64,000 nt of DNA. Source: Acidimicrobiia bacterium. GTDB lineage: Bacteria; Actinomycetota; Acidimicrobiia; Spongiisociales; JAHEDJ01. The position numbers were made by a program, and so were the translations under genes. Positions 1-9,200 of the stretch are shown here, in pieces (within the stretch, counting starts at the first letter, position 1; every line of letters begins with the position of its first letter). The notes below the pieces were generated by a model. That model was not told the DNA's origin, searched no databases, and saw only the letters and a program-made list of their open reading frames with translations. The DNA is taken from assembly GCA_029210695.1 (NCBI GenBank), contig JARGFH010000007.1, positions 1 through 64,000 of the forward strand. Reading direction: 5' to 3'.

Positions 1-12
1 AGTCCGCCAAAC

Positions 13-110
13 CGAGTTTGGCTTTGCCAAACTCGAACCTGTCGAGGCGGAGCTCACACGCTGGCGGGAGTTGCGCAGCAACTCCAATTTGCCGGACGAA
101 GTCCGGCAAA
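13..110. repeat. Array of three perfect short hairpins beside tRNA-Leu
   Basis: Three near-contiguous perfect inverted repeats lie just past the 3' end of the minus-strand tRNA-Leu. They are 10 bp with a TTT loop (13-35), 8 bp with a GCA loop (67-85) and 10 bp with a GAA loop (88-110). They could act as processing or termination signals for the tRNA transcript, or be a mobile intergenic palindrome. A comparable array follows tRNA-Pro at 2047-2116. Confidence 0.6.
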
Positions 111-112
111 CG

Positions 113-195
113 TGCGGGCGAGAGGACTCGAACCTCCACGGGCATTGCCCACCAGGTCCTAAGCCTGGCGCGTCTTCCAGTTCCGCCACGCCCGC
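113..195 (-). tRNA. tRNA-Leu (anticodon TAG)
   Basis: Read on the minus strand, the 7-bp acceptor stem GCGGGCG/CGCCCGC encloses a normal D arm. The anticodon stem CCAGG/CCTGG has loop CTTAGGA (anticodon TAG). A long variable arm typical of class II tRNAs and a GGTTCGAGTCC T arm follow. The discriminator is A and CCA is not encoded. Confidence 0.95.
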
Positions 196-245
196 TCTGT
201 ACGCGACGATCCCGACACATTGTGACAGGTGCCGGGATCGTATCG

Positions 246-319
246 TGGGTCGCCGGGGACTTGAACCCCGAACCTGCGGATTAAGAGTCCGTTGCTCTGC
301 CGAATTGAGCTAGCGACCC
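246..319 (-). tRNA. tRNA-Lys (anticodon CTT)
   Basis: The minus strand reads GGGTCGC...GCGACCC with the anticodon loop centred on CTT and a GGTTCAAGTCC T arm. The discriminator is A and CCA is not encoded. Its 5' end overlaps by 10 nt the 3' end of the convergently placed coding region that stops at 310. Confidence 0.95.
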
Positions 320-1059
320 GGCGATAGGATAGCGCCCGATCCTTCTTCGTCGGAAACGGCCAGTTCATCGGCGAGGCCATCAATCCAGCCCATGACTCGG
401 AACCACGCATCTGTGGACCGGCGCACTCGGACCCGTAACACGCCGTGCGCGAGATGGTTCTTGCGGTGTCCGGTTCTAGCGGGTTTGATGAATGTCCTGT
501 GGAACTGGACATCGGGAAGGCCGAGCGCAATCTTCCAGAACTCGCGCGCAAGCGGCTCGTCGTTTCCATGGTGTAGATGAAGATGAAGGACGAATATGGG
601 GTCGGAGTTGAGATGGGTTCTGACCCAGGCGATGAAAAGACGGTGCGCCCGCGGATCGGAATTCGCCAGATCGAGCTGACGCTTCGCTTTGGCTCCTTCT
701 GCCCAGTACATCACGGTTCCCGCCAGCCACAGTTGGTCACCCACCAACGTCGGAACCTCGAGTCGAGCACTCGACCGGACTAGCTCCGTGGCTGCTCTGC
801 GCTTCCTCTGGGTGTCACGTGGTACACCGCGACGCGACGAGGTTCGGCTGGCGATATCCAGGACCTGCTGTTCAGGTAGTCGGATGTCCCGGCACCAATA
901 TGCCAGCGTACCCTTAGGCACCGGGATCAGTTCCATGATCTCGCCGTAGGACCAACCGAGCCGCCGGACGGCCCGGCCCAGTTCGGATCGTTCCCAGCGT
1001 GACAGTCGATCCCATCCGGTGACAGCCTGTCGAAGTTGGGCGGGCAAATTCGGTTTCAT
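310..1059 (-). CDS. Hypothetical protein with N-terminal HTH-like region
   Basis: The product is 249 aa and I do not recognise it with certainty. Residues about 20-60 (ELGRAVRRLGWSYGEIMELI) look like a helix-turn-helix of the kind that recognises a regular recurring pattern. The central part contains the pieces YWAEGAKAKRQLDLANSDP and FIAWVRTHL, which resemble segments of LAGLIDADG-like nuclease domains found beside HTH segments in some bacterial hypotheticals; this is only a resemblance. A GAGGG precedes the ATG closely. The last codons run into the tRNA-Lys gene on the same strand, so the stop lies inside the tRNA sequence. That could mean a mobile or tRNA-targeting origin, or simply a gene with no room for a terminator. 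Confidence 0.55.
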   Translation of the reverse strand: MKPNLPAQLRQAVTGWDRLSRWERSELGRAVRRLGWSYGEIMELIPVPKGTLAYWCRDIRLPEQQVLDIASRTSSRRGVPRDTQRKRRAATELVRSSARLEVPTLVGDQLWLAGTVMYWAEGAKAKRQLDLANSDPRAHRLFIAWVRTHLNSDPIFVLHLHLHHGNDEPLAREFWKIALGLPDVQFHRTFIKPARTGHRKNHLAHGVLRVRVRRSTDAWFRVMGWIDGLADELAVSDEEGSGAILSPGR

Positions 1060-1102
1060 CCCTCGAACGTACCTCGTCGGTGTGACAAGTCCGTCCGGTG
1101 CT

Positions 1103-1807
1103 TCATCCCCCTGCCAGCGCGCGCTCGAGTGTGCGAACGCGCGCTTCGAGCTTGCTGATCGAAATCGCGGCTCCAGAGTCGTCTCCGTATCTCAGCATCC
1201 GCCAACCCGTCTGGAACTCCTGCAGGAAGACGGCGAGGCGACCCAGAACGAGAACGATCAGTGCAAGAACGATCATGATTAGCACCGCACGTACCCAGCG
1301 GAAGGTCGTATCCCATATCCCCGCTCCGTACGTCTTCGTATCAGCTGCCACCGCTCGGATCTCCTGAGGAACTTCACCGAGTGCCGCCACTGCCGCCAGT
1401 TCTTCCCCAACTGCGCGCCCGGCCTCGGCCAGATCAGCTCCCAGCGCTTTCAACTGCGTCACTCCGGGGGCCTTGAAGTCCAGGTCGGGGAGGTCGAAGT
1501 TGATTACCGGGATCTCGGGAAGCGAGATCTCTATGCGATCGGTGAGGGATCGAAGGGCCTCGGCCTGAGCGGCCACGGCATCCCTCGACTTACCCACAAA
1601 CGTACTGATGGTCTCGAGTCCCTGTGATGCAGCGCTCAGGTCGATCTGGATAGCATCGACCCGCGCCGCCATCGCTTCGCCGTACGCATCGGATGCCTCC
1701 CTGATATCGCGAACCGCCAGGCTGGTGATCAGCAAGAGGGCGAGAGCCAGCAAGAGAGGCGAGAGGAGCCGGGTGAGTATCAGCGCGCCGCGGATTCTGG
1801 TCAGCAT
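1103..1807 (-). CDS. Hypothetical membrane protein with two TM helices and a coiled-coil middle
   Basis: The product is 234 aa from the ATG at 1807; the frame stays open 41 codons further upstream but without a better start. It has a hydrophobic segment near residues 9-30 (LTRLLSPLLLALALLLITSL), then a long Ala/Glu/Asp-rich, probably helical extracytoplasmic region with a Pro-Asp-Leu-rich stretch near the middle. A second TM helix lies near residues 175-200 (AVLIMIVLALIVLVLGRLAVF). A C-terminal helical tail contains a leucine-heptad-like segment (ISISKLEARVRTLERAL). It belongs to no family I can name. It stands alone between tRNA genes and the preceding minus-strand gene. Confidence 0.65.
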   Translation of the reverse strand: MLTRIRGALILTRLLSPLLLALALLLITSLAVRDIREASDAYGEAMAARVDAIQIDLSAASQGLETISTFVGKSRDAVAAQAEALRSLTDRIEISLPEIPVINFDLPDLDFKAPGVTQLKALGADLAEAGRAVGEELAAVAALGEVPQEIRAVAADTKTYGAGIWDTTFRWVRAVLIMIVLALIVLVLGRLAVFLQEFQTGWRMLRYGDDSGAAISISKLEARVRTLERALAGG

Positions 1808-1967
1808 CTTCGGGGTCCCTTCGGTGTCGTGAGGAGGAACGTAGTAGGTGCAGGGTCGGATGCAGGCCTTTACTCGCGGGCACCCGCGCTCCGCTCCGTT
1901 GGAACGCGATGTGTCTAAGTGCTCCCGCACCTAGTACCTTGTACGGCAAGCCGCGGGGCTTTCATCA

Positions 1968-2041
1968 CGGGCTGTGGCGCAGCTTGGTAGCGCACCTGCT
2001 TTGGGAGCAGGGGGTCGCCGGTTCGAATCCGGCCAGCCCGA
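1968..2041 (+). tRNA. tRNA-Pro (anticodon TGG)
   Basis: The acceptor stem CGGGCTG/CAGCCCG begins with C1 as tRNA-Pro does. The anticodon loop is CTTTGGG with TGG at its centre, and the T arm is GGTTCGAATCC. The discriminator is A at 2041 and CCA is not encoded. Confidence 0.95.
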
Positions 2042-2046
2042 CGCAT

Positions 2047-2140
2047 GATTGAACCGGAGGTTCAATCAAATTGGAGTATCGCCTCCGGCGAAGCTCCAAT
2101 CTGCCGACTTGTCGGCGGGCCGTGACTCGTGACTCGTCAC
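2047..2140. repeat. Hairpin array and GTGACTC tandem heptamers after tRNA-Pro
   Basis: A perfect 9-bp stem with GGA loop (2047-2067) is followed by a 7-bp stem ATTGGAG/CTCCAAT (2070-2100) that contains a smaller nested hairpin. A GCCGAC/GTCGGC stem follows at 2103-2116. A tandem run of a GTGACTC heptamer follows at about 2121-2138. The arrangement parallels the array at 13-110 beside tRNA-Leu. Confidence 0.6.
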
Positions 2141-2168
2141 TCTTGTTATCCTTGCGGGCGCAAAACAC

Positions 2169-2239
2169 GCGGGTGTAGCTCAATGGCAGAGCTCCAGCCT
2201 TCCAAGCTGGCTATGAGGGTTCGATCCCCTTCACCCGCT
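2169..2239 (+). tRNA. tRNA-Gly (anticodon TCC)
   Basis: The acceptor stem GCGGGTG/CACCCGC, anticodon loop CTTCCAA (TCC) and T arm GGTTCGATCCC are all present. The discriminator is T and CCA is not encoded. Confidence 0.95.
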
Positions 2240-2289
2240 CGGCGAAGACATCGCTTCGGCGATTTCCTCGCGGTGCGTTTGCGACCTGT

Positions 2290-2362
2290 GCCCCTGTAGC
2301 TCAGTGGACAGAGCAGGAGCCTTCTAAGCTCTTGGTCGGGGGTTCGAATCCCTCCGGGGGCG
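2290..2362 (+). tRNA. tRNA-Arg (anticodon TCT)
   Basis: The acceptor stem is GCCCCTG/CGGGGGC with a G-U pair. The anticodon loop CTTCTAA places TCT in the anticodon. The T arm GGTTCGAATCC is present and the discriminator is G. Confidence 0.95.
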
Positions 2363-2374
2363 CTTTCGCCACAT

Positions 2375-2450
2375 GGTGGCCGTAGCTCAGCTTGGTTAGA
2401 GCACCTGGTTGTGGTCCAGGATGTCGCGGGTTCGAATCCCGTCGGTCACC
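2375..2450 (+). tRNA. tRNA-His (anticodon GTG)
   Basis: The acceptor stem GTGGCCG/CGGTCAC is preceded by the extra G(-1), which faces C73 and is the identity element of tRNA-His. The anticodon loop has GTG at its centre and the T arm is GGTTCGAATCC. It ends about 48 nt before the trigger factor start codon. Confidence 0.95.
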
Positions 2451-2497
2451 CCCACGTCGGGCGCCGCGCGCGCCCGTTTGTCAGCTGAGGAGCAGCA

Positions 2498-3883
2498 TTG
2501 AACACCACCATGACCGACGAGGGGCCCTTCGAGAAGCTGGTCACTCTGCAAATCCCTGAGACCGAAATCGACAAGGCGAAGTCGGGGGCTGCTCGCAAGC
2601 TCGCCCGCGAACTCAAGATCCCCGGGTTCCGCCCGGGCAAGGCTCCACGACCCGTTGTGGAGGCGACTGTCGGCGCCGATCGCCTTCGTTCTGAGGCGAT
2701 CGAGGAACTGCTCCCGACCGCCGTCACCGAAGCCCTCAGCGAACTCGCATTGCAACCCGCCGTCACTCCGTCGGTCGAAACCATGCGGGACATCGAGGAA
2801 GGGCTCGAGGTCGATGTAAGAGTCACCATGTGGCCGACCCTCGAGGCTGTTCCCCACTACGACGGCAGAAACGTTGAGGTCGCCACTCCAGACGTCACCG
2901 AGGAGGAAATCACTGAGAACGTCGATCGGATGCGCGAGCAGTTCGCCGAACTCGAGTCCGTCGAGCGGGCGGCTGTCACCGGTGATTACGTGAGCATCAA
3001 CCTCTCCGCCACCGACGGAGATCAATCCGTCGAAGAGGCTGCCGCCGAAGATCTGCTCTACGAGGTCGGCTCGGGATCGTTCATTGATGGAATCGACTCT
3101 GAACTCGAAGGCGCTTCGGCCGGGGAAATCGTGAGCTTCAGCGCACCGCTTCCTGACGGGTTCGGTGACCGGGCGGGCCGCACCGTGAACTTCAAGGCGC
3201 TGGTCAAAGAGGTCAAGCAGAAACGGCTGCCCGAATTGACCGACGAGTGGGTCGACGATGTCACAGAATACGAGACGGTTGAGCAACTCACCGAGTCGCT
3301 GCGAGCGCGCATCCAACAGATGAAGATGAACGCGGCACGCAACGAGTTTCGGGTCAAGCTGCTCGACCTCCTGCTCGACGAGGCGGAGATCGAGATTCCG
3401 GCCGCCATCATCGACGGCGAGATGGAGTCGATCTTCCACTCGTTCTCCCACCGGCTCGAGTCGCAGAAGATCTCGATCGCCGACTATCTCCAGATCACCG
3501 GGCAAGACCAGCAAGCATTCATCGACGACCTGAGGAGTCAGGCCGATCGAAACGTCCGCACCAATGTCCTACTCGACGCGGTCATTCCGGCGGCCAACCT
3601 CGGCCTCGAAGAGGGCGAGTACAGAGATCTGGTCGGGGCGCTTGGATCGCAGACGAACACAGATGTGGACGAGCTCGTTGCCCGACTGGCGGAAACGAAC
3701 CAGGAGAAAGAGCTACGCAGTGATATCCTGAGGCGCAAGGCGCTGGACGCGCTGTTGGAAGCTGCCGTAGCCGTTGATAGTCAAGGCCAACCCGTCGACC
3801 TGTCGCCGGTCGAAGAACCGATCGAGGATTCCGGTGATGAGGCTTCGGACGAAGAGCCCTTGGAGGATGCAGATGACGTTTGA
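2498..3883 (+). CDS. tig: Trigger factor (ribosome-associated chaperone and peptidyl-prolyl isomerase)
   Basis: The product is 461 aa and folds nascent chains at the ribosome exit tunnel. The N-terminal ribosome-binding domain carries the signature GFRPGKAP at residues 43-50. A FKBP-type PPIase domain lies at about 160-245 and a helical C-terminal chaperone domain follows to about 425. The tail is very acidic (repeated Glu/Asp after about 430). TTG at 2498 is chosen as the start because GAGGAG ends 4-5 nt upstream; the in-frame ATG at 2510 would be too far from it. It heads an operon with clpP and clpX, the usual actinobacterial order, and its stop overlaps the clpP start. Confidence 0.95.
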   Translation: MNTTMTDEGPFEKLVTLQIPETEIDKAKSGAARKLARELKIPGFRPGKAPRPVVEATVGADRLRSEAIEELLPTAVTEALSELALQPAVTPSVETMRDIEEGLEVDVRVTMWPTLEAVPHYDGRNVEVATPDVTEEEITENVDRMREQFAELESVERAAVTGDYVSINLSATDGDQSVEEAAAEDLLYEVGSGSFIDGIDSELEGASAGEIVSFSAPLPDGFGDRAGRTVNFKALVKEVKQKRLPELTDEWVDDVTEYETVEQLTESLRARIQQMKMNAARNEFRVKLLDLLLDEAEIEIPAAIIDGEMESIFHSFSHRLESQKISIADYLQITGQDQQAFIDDLRSQADRNVRTNVLLDAVIPAANLGLEEGEYRDLVGALGSQTNTDVDELVARLAETNQEKELRSDILRRKALDALLEAAVAVDSQGQPVDLSPVEEPIEDSGDEASDEEPLEDADDV

Positions 3884-4493
3884 GAACTACATGGTGCCGA
3901 CCGTGGTCGAGCAGACCAGCCGCGGGCAGGTTGGCTACGACATCTACAGCCGCCTCTTGAAGGATCGGATCATCTTCCTCGGGACGCCGATCGACGACAC
4001 CATCGCCAACCTCATCATGGCGCAGCTTCTCCACCTCGAATCAGAAGATCCCGACAAAGACATCTTCCTTTACATCAACTCGCCAGGCGGTTCGATAACG
4101 TCGCTGTTCGCGATCTACGACACCATGCAGTACATCAAACCGGATGTCAGCACGGTGTGCATGGGAATGGCCGCCTCTGCGTCGGCGGTGATTCTGGCCG
4201 GGGGAGCCAAAGGCAAACGATTCGGACTGCCGCACAGCCGGATCATGCTCCACCAACCGCACGGCGGGGCGCAGGGGCAGGCGTCCGACATCGAGATCCA
4301 AGCCAAGTTGATCATCCATATGCGTGAGCAACTCAATGAGATTCTCGCCGAGCACAGTGGACAGGACGTCGAGAAGGTCGCCACGGATACGGAGCGTGAT
4401 TTCTGGATGCTGGCCGAACAAGCCGTCGACTACGGCATCATCGATGCGATTTTGACGAGGCGAGAACTGGCCGCGGTGAAGGAAGAAGGCTGA
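3873..4493 (+). CDS. clpP: ATP-dependent Clp protease proteolytic subunit ClpP
   Basis: The product is 206 aa, the normal ClpP length. It is the serine peptidase core that pairs with ClpX, encoded directly downstream. The catalytic triad can be placed: Ser102 in GMAASASAV, His127 in [10 protein letters not shown] and Asp176 in TERDFW. The usual GQAAS is GMAAS here. The ATG at 3873 is chosen because TTGGAGG sits 6 nt upstream; it overlaps the tig stop by 11 nt, which implies translational coupling. Only one clpP copy is in this window, whereas actinobacteria commonly have a clpP1-clpP2 pair. Confidence 0.95.
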   Translation: MTFENYMVPTVVEQTSRGQVGYDIYSRLLKDRIIFLGTPIDDTIANLIMAQLLHLESEDPDKDIFLYINSPGGSITSLFAIYDTMQYIKPDVSTVCMGMAASASAVILAGGAKGKRFGLPHSRIMLHQPHGGAQGQASDIEIQAKLIIHMREQLNEILAEHSGQDVEKVATDTERDFWMLAEQAVDYGIIDAILTRRELAAVKEEG

Positions 4494-4499
4494 TCGAGG

Positions 4500-5765
4500 A
4501 TGGCGAAGTTCAGTGAGGGTGGCGAACTCCTGAAGTGCAGTTTCTGCGGCAAGTCGCAGAAACAGGTTCGCAAGTTGATTGCCGGACCCGGCGTCTACAT
4601 CTGCGATGAGTGCATCGATCTCTGCAATGAGATCATCGAAGAGGAGTTCGCCGGCACCGAGGAACTGGACTTCACCGAACTGCCCAAACCGCAAGAAATC
4701 CTGACCTTCCTCGACGACTACGTCGTAGGTCAGGAACGGGCCAAGAGAGTCCTTTCGGTTGCCGTGTACAACCATTACAAGCGGGTGCGGGCCGGACTCC
4801 AACTTCGTGAAGACGTGGAACTACAGAAGTCGAACATCCTCCTCATTGGACCAACAGGATGTGGCAAGACGCTGCTCGCCCAGACGCTCGCCCGCATGCT
4901 CAACGTCCCCTTTGCGATCGCCGATGCGACTGCATTGACTGAAGCAGGGTATGTCGGCGAAGACGTCGAAAACATTCTGCTCAAGCTCATTCAGGCAGCC
5001 GACTACGACGTCAAGAAGGCGGAGACCGGAATCATCTATCTTGATGAGGTCGACAAGGTTGCCCGCAAAGCTGAGAACCCTTCAATAACACGAGACGTAT
5101 CTGGTGAGGGTGTGCAGCAGGCGCTGCTGAAGATCCTCGAGGGAACCGTGGCGGCCGTTCCGCCGCAGGGAGGGCGGAAGCACCCCCACCAGGAGTTCAT
5201 TCAGATCGACACGACAAACATACTATTCCTGTGCGGCGGCGCCTTCGCCGGACTCGAGGACATCATCGGAAACCGCGTCGGCAAACGTGCCATCGGATTC
5301 GGTGCCGACATACGGACGCGTGAAGAGGCCAACGGTTCTGAGCTGCTGGCGAAGGTTCTCCCGGAAGACCTCATGAAGTTCGGTTTGATTCCCGAGTTCA
5401 TCGGCCGCCTCCCAGTCGTGGCGACCGTCGACGAACTCGATCGAACGGCCTTGATCGAGATCCTCGAAGAGCCCAAGAACGCACTCACCAAGCAATATGC
5501 AAGGTTCTTCGAACTCGACGGTGTTGAACTGGAGTTCACGTCCGGGGCGCTCGAAGCGATCGCCGATCAGGCTTTGGGTCGGGGAACTGGGGCTCGCGGT
5601 TTGCGGGCGATTCTCGAAGAGGTCCTGCTCAATACCATGTTCGAGCTTCCCTCCAGGTCCGACATCGGCCGGGTCGTCATTGACGAGGGAGTCGTACGCG
5701 AACGAGTCAACCCGACACTTGTGCCGCTGGCTGAACTCGATGAACCGCAGGAGCGTTCGGCATAG
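4500..5765 (+). CDS. clpX: ATP-dependent Clp protease ATP-binding subunit ClpX
   Basis: The product is 421 aa, the AAA+ unfoldase that feeds substrates to ClpP. The N-terminal C4 zinc-binding domain uses Cys13, Cys16, Cys35 and Cys38. The Walker A motif GPTGCGKT is at residues 117-124, and the Walker B motif IIYLDEVDK follows. A sensor and C-terminal small domain complete the family layout. The ATG at 4500 is 6 nt after the clpP stop. It is the last gene of the tig-clpP-clpX operon. A 446-nt non-coding stretch with structured RNA follows. Confidence 0.97.
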   Translation: MAKFSEGGELLKCSFCGKSQKQVRKLIAGPGVYICDECIDLCNEIIEEEFAGTEELDFTELPKPQEILTFLDDYVVGQERAKRVLSVAVYNHYKRVRAGLQLREDVELQKSNILLIGPTGCGKTLLAQTLARMLNVPFAIADATALTEAGYVGEDVENILLKLIQAADYDVKKAETGIIYLDEVDKVARKAENPSITRDVSGEGVQQALLKILEGTVAAVPPQGGRKHPHQEFIQIDTTNILFLCGGAFAGLEDIIGNRVGKRAIGFGADIRTREEANGSELLAKVLPEDLMKFGLIPEFIGRLPVVATVDELDRTALIEILEEPKNALTKQYARFFELDGVELEFTSGALEAIADQALGRGTGARGLRAILEEVLLNTMFELPSRSDIGRVVIDEGVVRERVNPTLVPLAELDEPQERSA

Positions 5766-6001
5766 CCGGCACAACGAAACCATGGCGGACGTAGGTCCAA
5801 AGGCCTATAGCCACGCCCCCCTTGATCTGGTTGAATGCAACCATGGAGAGTGAGGAAGGCGGGTGAGCTGGTCGCTGTTTTCAGCTGGTCTCAACGTCGG
5901 CCTGAACAGGGCACGCAGATGAGCATCTGTGGCTATCATGAGCGGCCGGCACGGCGAATAAGACTTTCCGGGGGCACGCAGCGTGGTGTCCTGAGGGGCT
6001 T

Positions 6002-6072
6002 GGGAAGCATCGACTCTAGATCCCAAGGCGTATACCTTGGATTTGGTTGAGAGAGCTAGTGATAGGCTTGCC
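6002..6072 (+). ncRNA. Degenerate upstream copy of the adhesin-leader RNA element
   Basis: Within the 446-nt gap after clpX, this stretch repeats landmarks of the element at 6096-6184. GGGAAGCATCGA (against GGGAGGCATCGA), ATCC...GGAT flanking a loop, and GAGCTAGTG appear in the same order and with similar spacing. The long pairing stem is not conserved. Instead a small hairpin CCAAGG/CCTTGG (6023-6040) occupies the loop. I read it as a decayed tandem duplicate. The rest of the gap (5766-6001) shows nothing else I can identify. Confidence 0.4.
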
Positions 6073-6079
6073 ACAGAAA

Positions 6080-6094
6080 GTCACATATTGTGAC
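6080..6094 (+). promoter_or_regulatory. GTCAC palindrome upstream of adhesin gene 1
   Basis: GTCACA-TAT-TGTGAC is a perfect inverted repeat. A similar palindrome, GTCAC-N5-GTGAC, sits at the same place relative to the RNA element before the second adhesin gene (10482-10496), with the same AAA or AA on its left. It may be a DNA operator or the first hairpin of the leader RNA. Confidence 0.45.
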
Positions 6095-6095
6095 A

Positions 6096-6184
6096 GGGGC
6101 GCAATTTGGGAGGCATCGAACTTCAATCCGAAACTCGGTCACCTATGGATTGAAGCGAGCTAGTGGTGAGACCGGCCCCGCCCC
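6096..6184 (+). ncRNA. Conserved pseudoknot RNA element, copy 1 (5' leader of adhesin gene)
   Basis: The main stem pairs CTTCAATCC (6121-6129) with GGATTGAAG (6147-6155). The 17-nt loop contains CGGTCACC (6136-6143), which can pair with GGT-GA-GACCG (6165-6174) outside the stem, making a pseudoknot. GGGAGGC (6108-6114) precedes the stem. An outer stem GGGGCG/CGCCCC (6096-6101 with 6179-6184) can close it. The same architecture with compensating base changes recurs at 10497-10591 and, without the outer stem, at 13746-13814. It looks like a riboswitch or protein-binding leader, but I cannot match it to a named class. Confidence 0.7.
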
Positions 6185-6211
6185 GTCACGAAAGTGAGGG
6201 GAGGCGGAGAA

Positions 6212-9200
6212 ATGAATAAGGGTCCGATTTCGAGGGCAGCCGGCATCGCCGTGCTTGCATTTCTGTTGGTTATTGGTTCGTTCCTGGTCGTCATGCCGGA
6301 GAGTGCCGACGCGGCGCTCGGCGGTCTCACAGGTTTTGAGATCGATGGCGATGTCGTTGCGTCCGGGGGTGTTGATTGGCAATCGTTGCCGAATTCTGCT
6401 GGGGTATTCGATCCTGGTGAAGTCTTGGTCATCAACGATCAGAACTTCACCGGTGCCCAGCTCGTCACGGATCCCTCCACTGCGGCCAACACGTATTGCA
6501 TCGGTGGTGACGACCTCATCGTGAAGAACGGCACCAAACTGACCGATTTCCCATTTGTGGCGGTAGACGGAAGTCCTGCTCCCGGAAAGAACGACATCTG
6601 TCAGACCTACGTTGCTTATGACGTGGTCCCGAACGCAGGTGTCAATGAAATCGTGCTTTACGTCGGCGTGATTCGGCGCGAAACAAATGGCACGACGGCC
6701 GTCGCCGTCGAACTCAACCGGATCGATCAAGCGCACCGCCAGTCGGGCGACCTCGTGATCTCGTTCGAGTTTGATGGAAACGGTCCTGTTGCGGTTGTGA
6801 ATATCCGAGAGTGGAACGGCTCAGGGTTTGACCTTACGGCCGTCGGAGGAACGAGCGCTGCTGAGGGCTACTCGACAGACCACTTCGGTGAGATTGCCGT
6901 CAACCTCACGGCTACCGGTATTCTGCCGCCCCCCGAAAACCCGGAGGATTGCTCGACGCTCGGCACGGTGCTTCCGTTTGGCTGGGCAGGTAACTCCGAT
7001 ACCTCGAATATTGGCGACTGGGGTGGTAGCGCCCCTCTCGGTCTCGACCTCTGCGGCAAACTGATCATTGAGAAGCAGACAAATCCGACAGGATCGACCG
7101 AAACGTTCGGATACTCGCTCTCGACGAGTGCTCCTTTCTCCCCGCTGACCGGTTCGCTCATCGGTGATGGTGATTCCTTCGAGTGGTTGCTCCCCGACGG
7201 CAATTACACCCTCGTGGAGGCCGACCCATTCGGCCTTGGGTGGGCATTCGATAACTATTCGTGTAACAACGGGGCATCAAGCGAAGATCGGGCGGCCGGC
7301 GTGACCGTTCCGGTGTCGCTGGGCACGACGATCACCTGCACCATCGAAAACGTCCAGCCGGCCATCTCGGTAACGAAGACGGCCGATCCCACGAGCGTGC
7401 CCGAAACAGGCGGCGACGTCACCTTCACGTTCCGGGTCGACAATACGGGTCCCGAAGCTGTATCCCTCACCGATCTCGTCGATTCGGTGTTCGGCGACCT
7501 GGACGGCCAGGGGAGTTGCGTTCTTCCGCAGGACCTCTCCATTGGCGGTTTCTATGAGTGCTCTCTGACTGTCTTCCTGGACTCTGACGACCTCGTCGAT
7601 CACTTCGACGAGGTCACGGCCACGGCTTTTGATGCAGCAGGTTTGACGGCAACGGCCACCGATGACGCAACCGTCACGTTCAACGATCTGTTGCCGACGG
7701 TTGGGTTGACGAAGTCGGCTGTGCCGTCGTCGTTGCCAGAACCTGGTGGTGATTTCGTCTTCACGTTGACGATTACGAATACGTCGGTGGAGCCGGTGAC
7801 GATCACTGATTTGTCGGATTCTCAATCTGGTGCGACGGACTTCTCGGCGTGTTCTGCGCTGGTGGGTTCTGTGCTGGCTGTGGACGCGACGGTTGAGTGT
7901 GAGTACACGGTTGCTCACAGCGAGGCTGGTTCTTATGACAACACGGCGTCGGTGACGGTCGAGGACAATGACGGCAACTCGGCGTCGGATGAGGCCGCTG
8001 AGACGGTCACGGTTGTCGATGTGTTGCCGACGGTGGAGTTGGCGAAGTCGGCTGTGCCGTCGTCGTTGCCAGAACCTGGTGGTGATTTCGTCTTCACGTT
8101 GACGATTACGAATACGTCGGTGGAGCCGGTGACGATCACTGATTTGTCGGATTCTCAGTCTGGTGCGACGGACTTCTCGGCGTGTTCTGCGCTGGTGGGT
8201 TCTGTGCTGGCTGTGGACGCGACGGTTGAGTGTGAGTACACGGTTGCTCACAGCGAGGCTGGTTCTTATGACAACACGGCGTCGGTGACGGTCGAGGACA
8301 ATGACGGCAACTCGGCGTCGGATGAGGCCGCTGAGACGGTCACGGTTGTCGATGTCCGGCCGTCTGTTGACTTGGTGAAGGATGCGTCGCCTGGTTCGTT
8401 GCCCGAACCGGGTGGTGACTTCACGTTCACGCTCACGATTTACAACACCACGGTTGAGCCGGTGCAGGTGACGGCGTTGTCTGATGATTACACGTTGCCG
8501 GCCGGTTGCACGGGCCTGGTTGGCCAGTGGATTCCGGTGGGCGGGAATCTGTCTTGTTCCTATACGGTGACACATACCGATGCTGGTTCGTATGACAACA
8601 CGGCGTCGGTAACGGTCGAGGACAATGAAGGCAACCCGGCGTCGGATACCGACGATGAGACCGTGACGGTCACGGATACGCCGATTGCGATCAGCATCCA
8701 GAAGACGGCCGATCCCCTGTTCCTCAACGAACCGGGCGGCACCTTCACCTACACCTTGACCATCACCAACCCGTCGCAGGAAGCGGTGGAGATCAAGGCT
8801 CTGACGGATTCCAATGCACTGTCGGCCGATTGTCTGAATCTGATCGGAGAGACACTCAACCCGGCGGGCGATGAAGGTGACAGCGTCTCATGCACGTACA
8901 CCGTCGACCACACGACACCCGGCGTATATGACAACGTCGCCACAGTGGTCGTCATGGACAATGAGGAGAACGAGGCAACCGACGATGACGATGCATCGGT
9001 CTCCGTGCTCGATGTGCCTTCGTCGATCCTCGTTACCAAGACACCCGGCGTCACTCAGATCGCAGAACCGGGCGGAACGGTGACGTTCACCGTCGTCGTT
9101 GAAAACACCAGCGAGACCGACATGCTGATCGTGGCATCGCTCGTCGACGATGTCTACGGTGACCTGAACGGTCAGGGTAACTGCACGGTTCCGCAGAAGC

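Noticed and set aside
2121-2138. Short repeats near tRNAs and elsewhere as a CRISPR array
   Set aside because: Units are 7-8 nt and contiguous with no spacers, and no cas genes are in the window.
2498-3514. A 372-codon open frame on the minus strand across the trigger factor gene (2396-3514)
   Set aside because: It is antisense to tig, contains no recognisable motif, and is of the type expected from high-GC codon bias opposite a real gene.
3774-3872. 33-codon N-terminal extension of ClpP
   Set aside because: It overlaps tig coding sequence, and the ribosome binding site and the family's N-terminus both point to 3873.
6096-6184. Match of the adhesin leader RNA to c-di-GMP-I, c-di-GMP-II, SAH, cobalamin or fluoride riboswitches
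   Set aside because: The conserved boxes I know of for those classes are not present; no confident assignment was possible by eye.
7277-8575. A 432-codon Arg-rich frame opposite the adhesin repeats
   Set aside because: Its repeats mirror the sense-strand repeats exactly; composition is Arg/His-rich and has no start signal. It is a shadow of the real gene.
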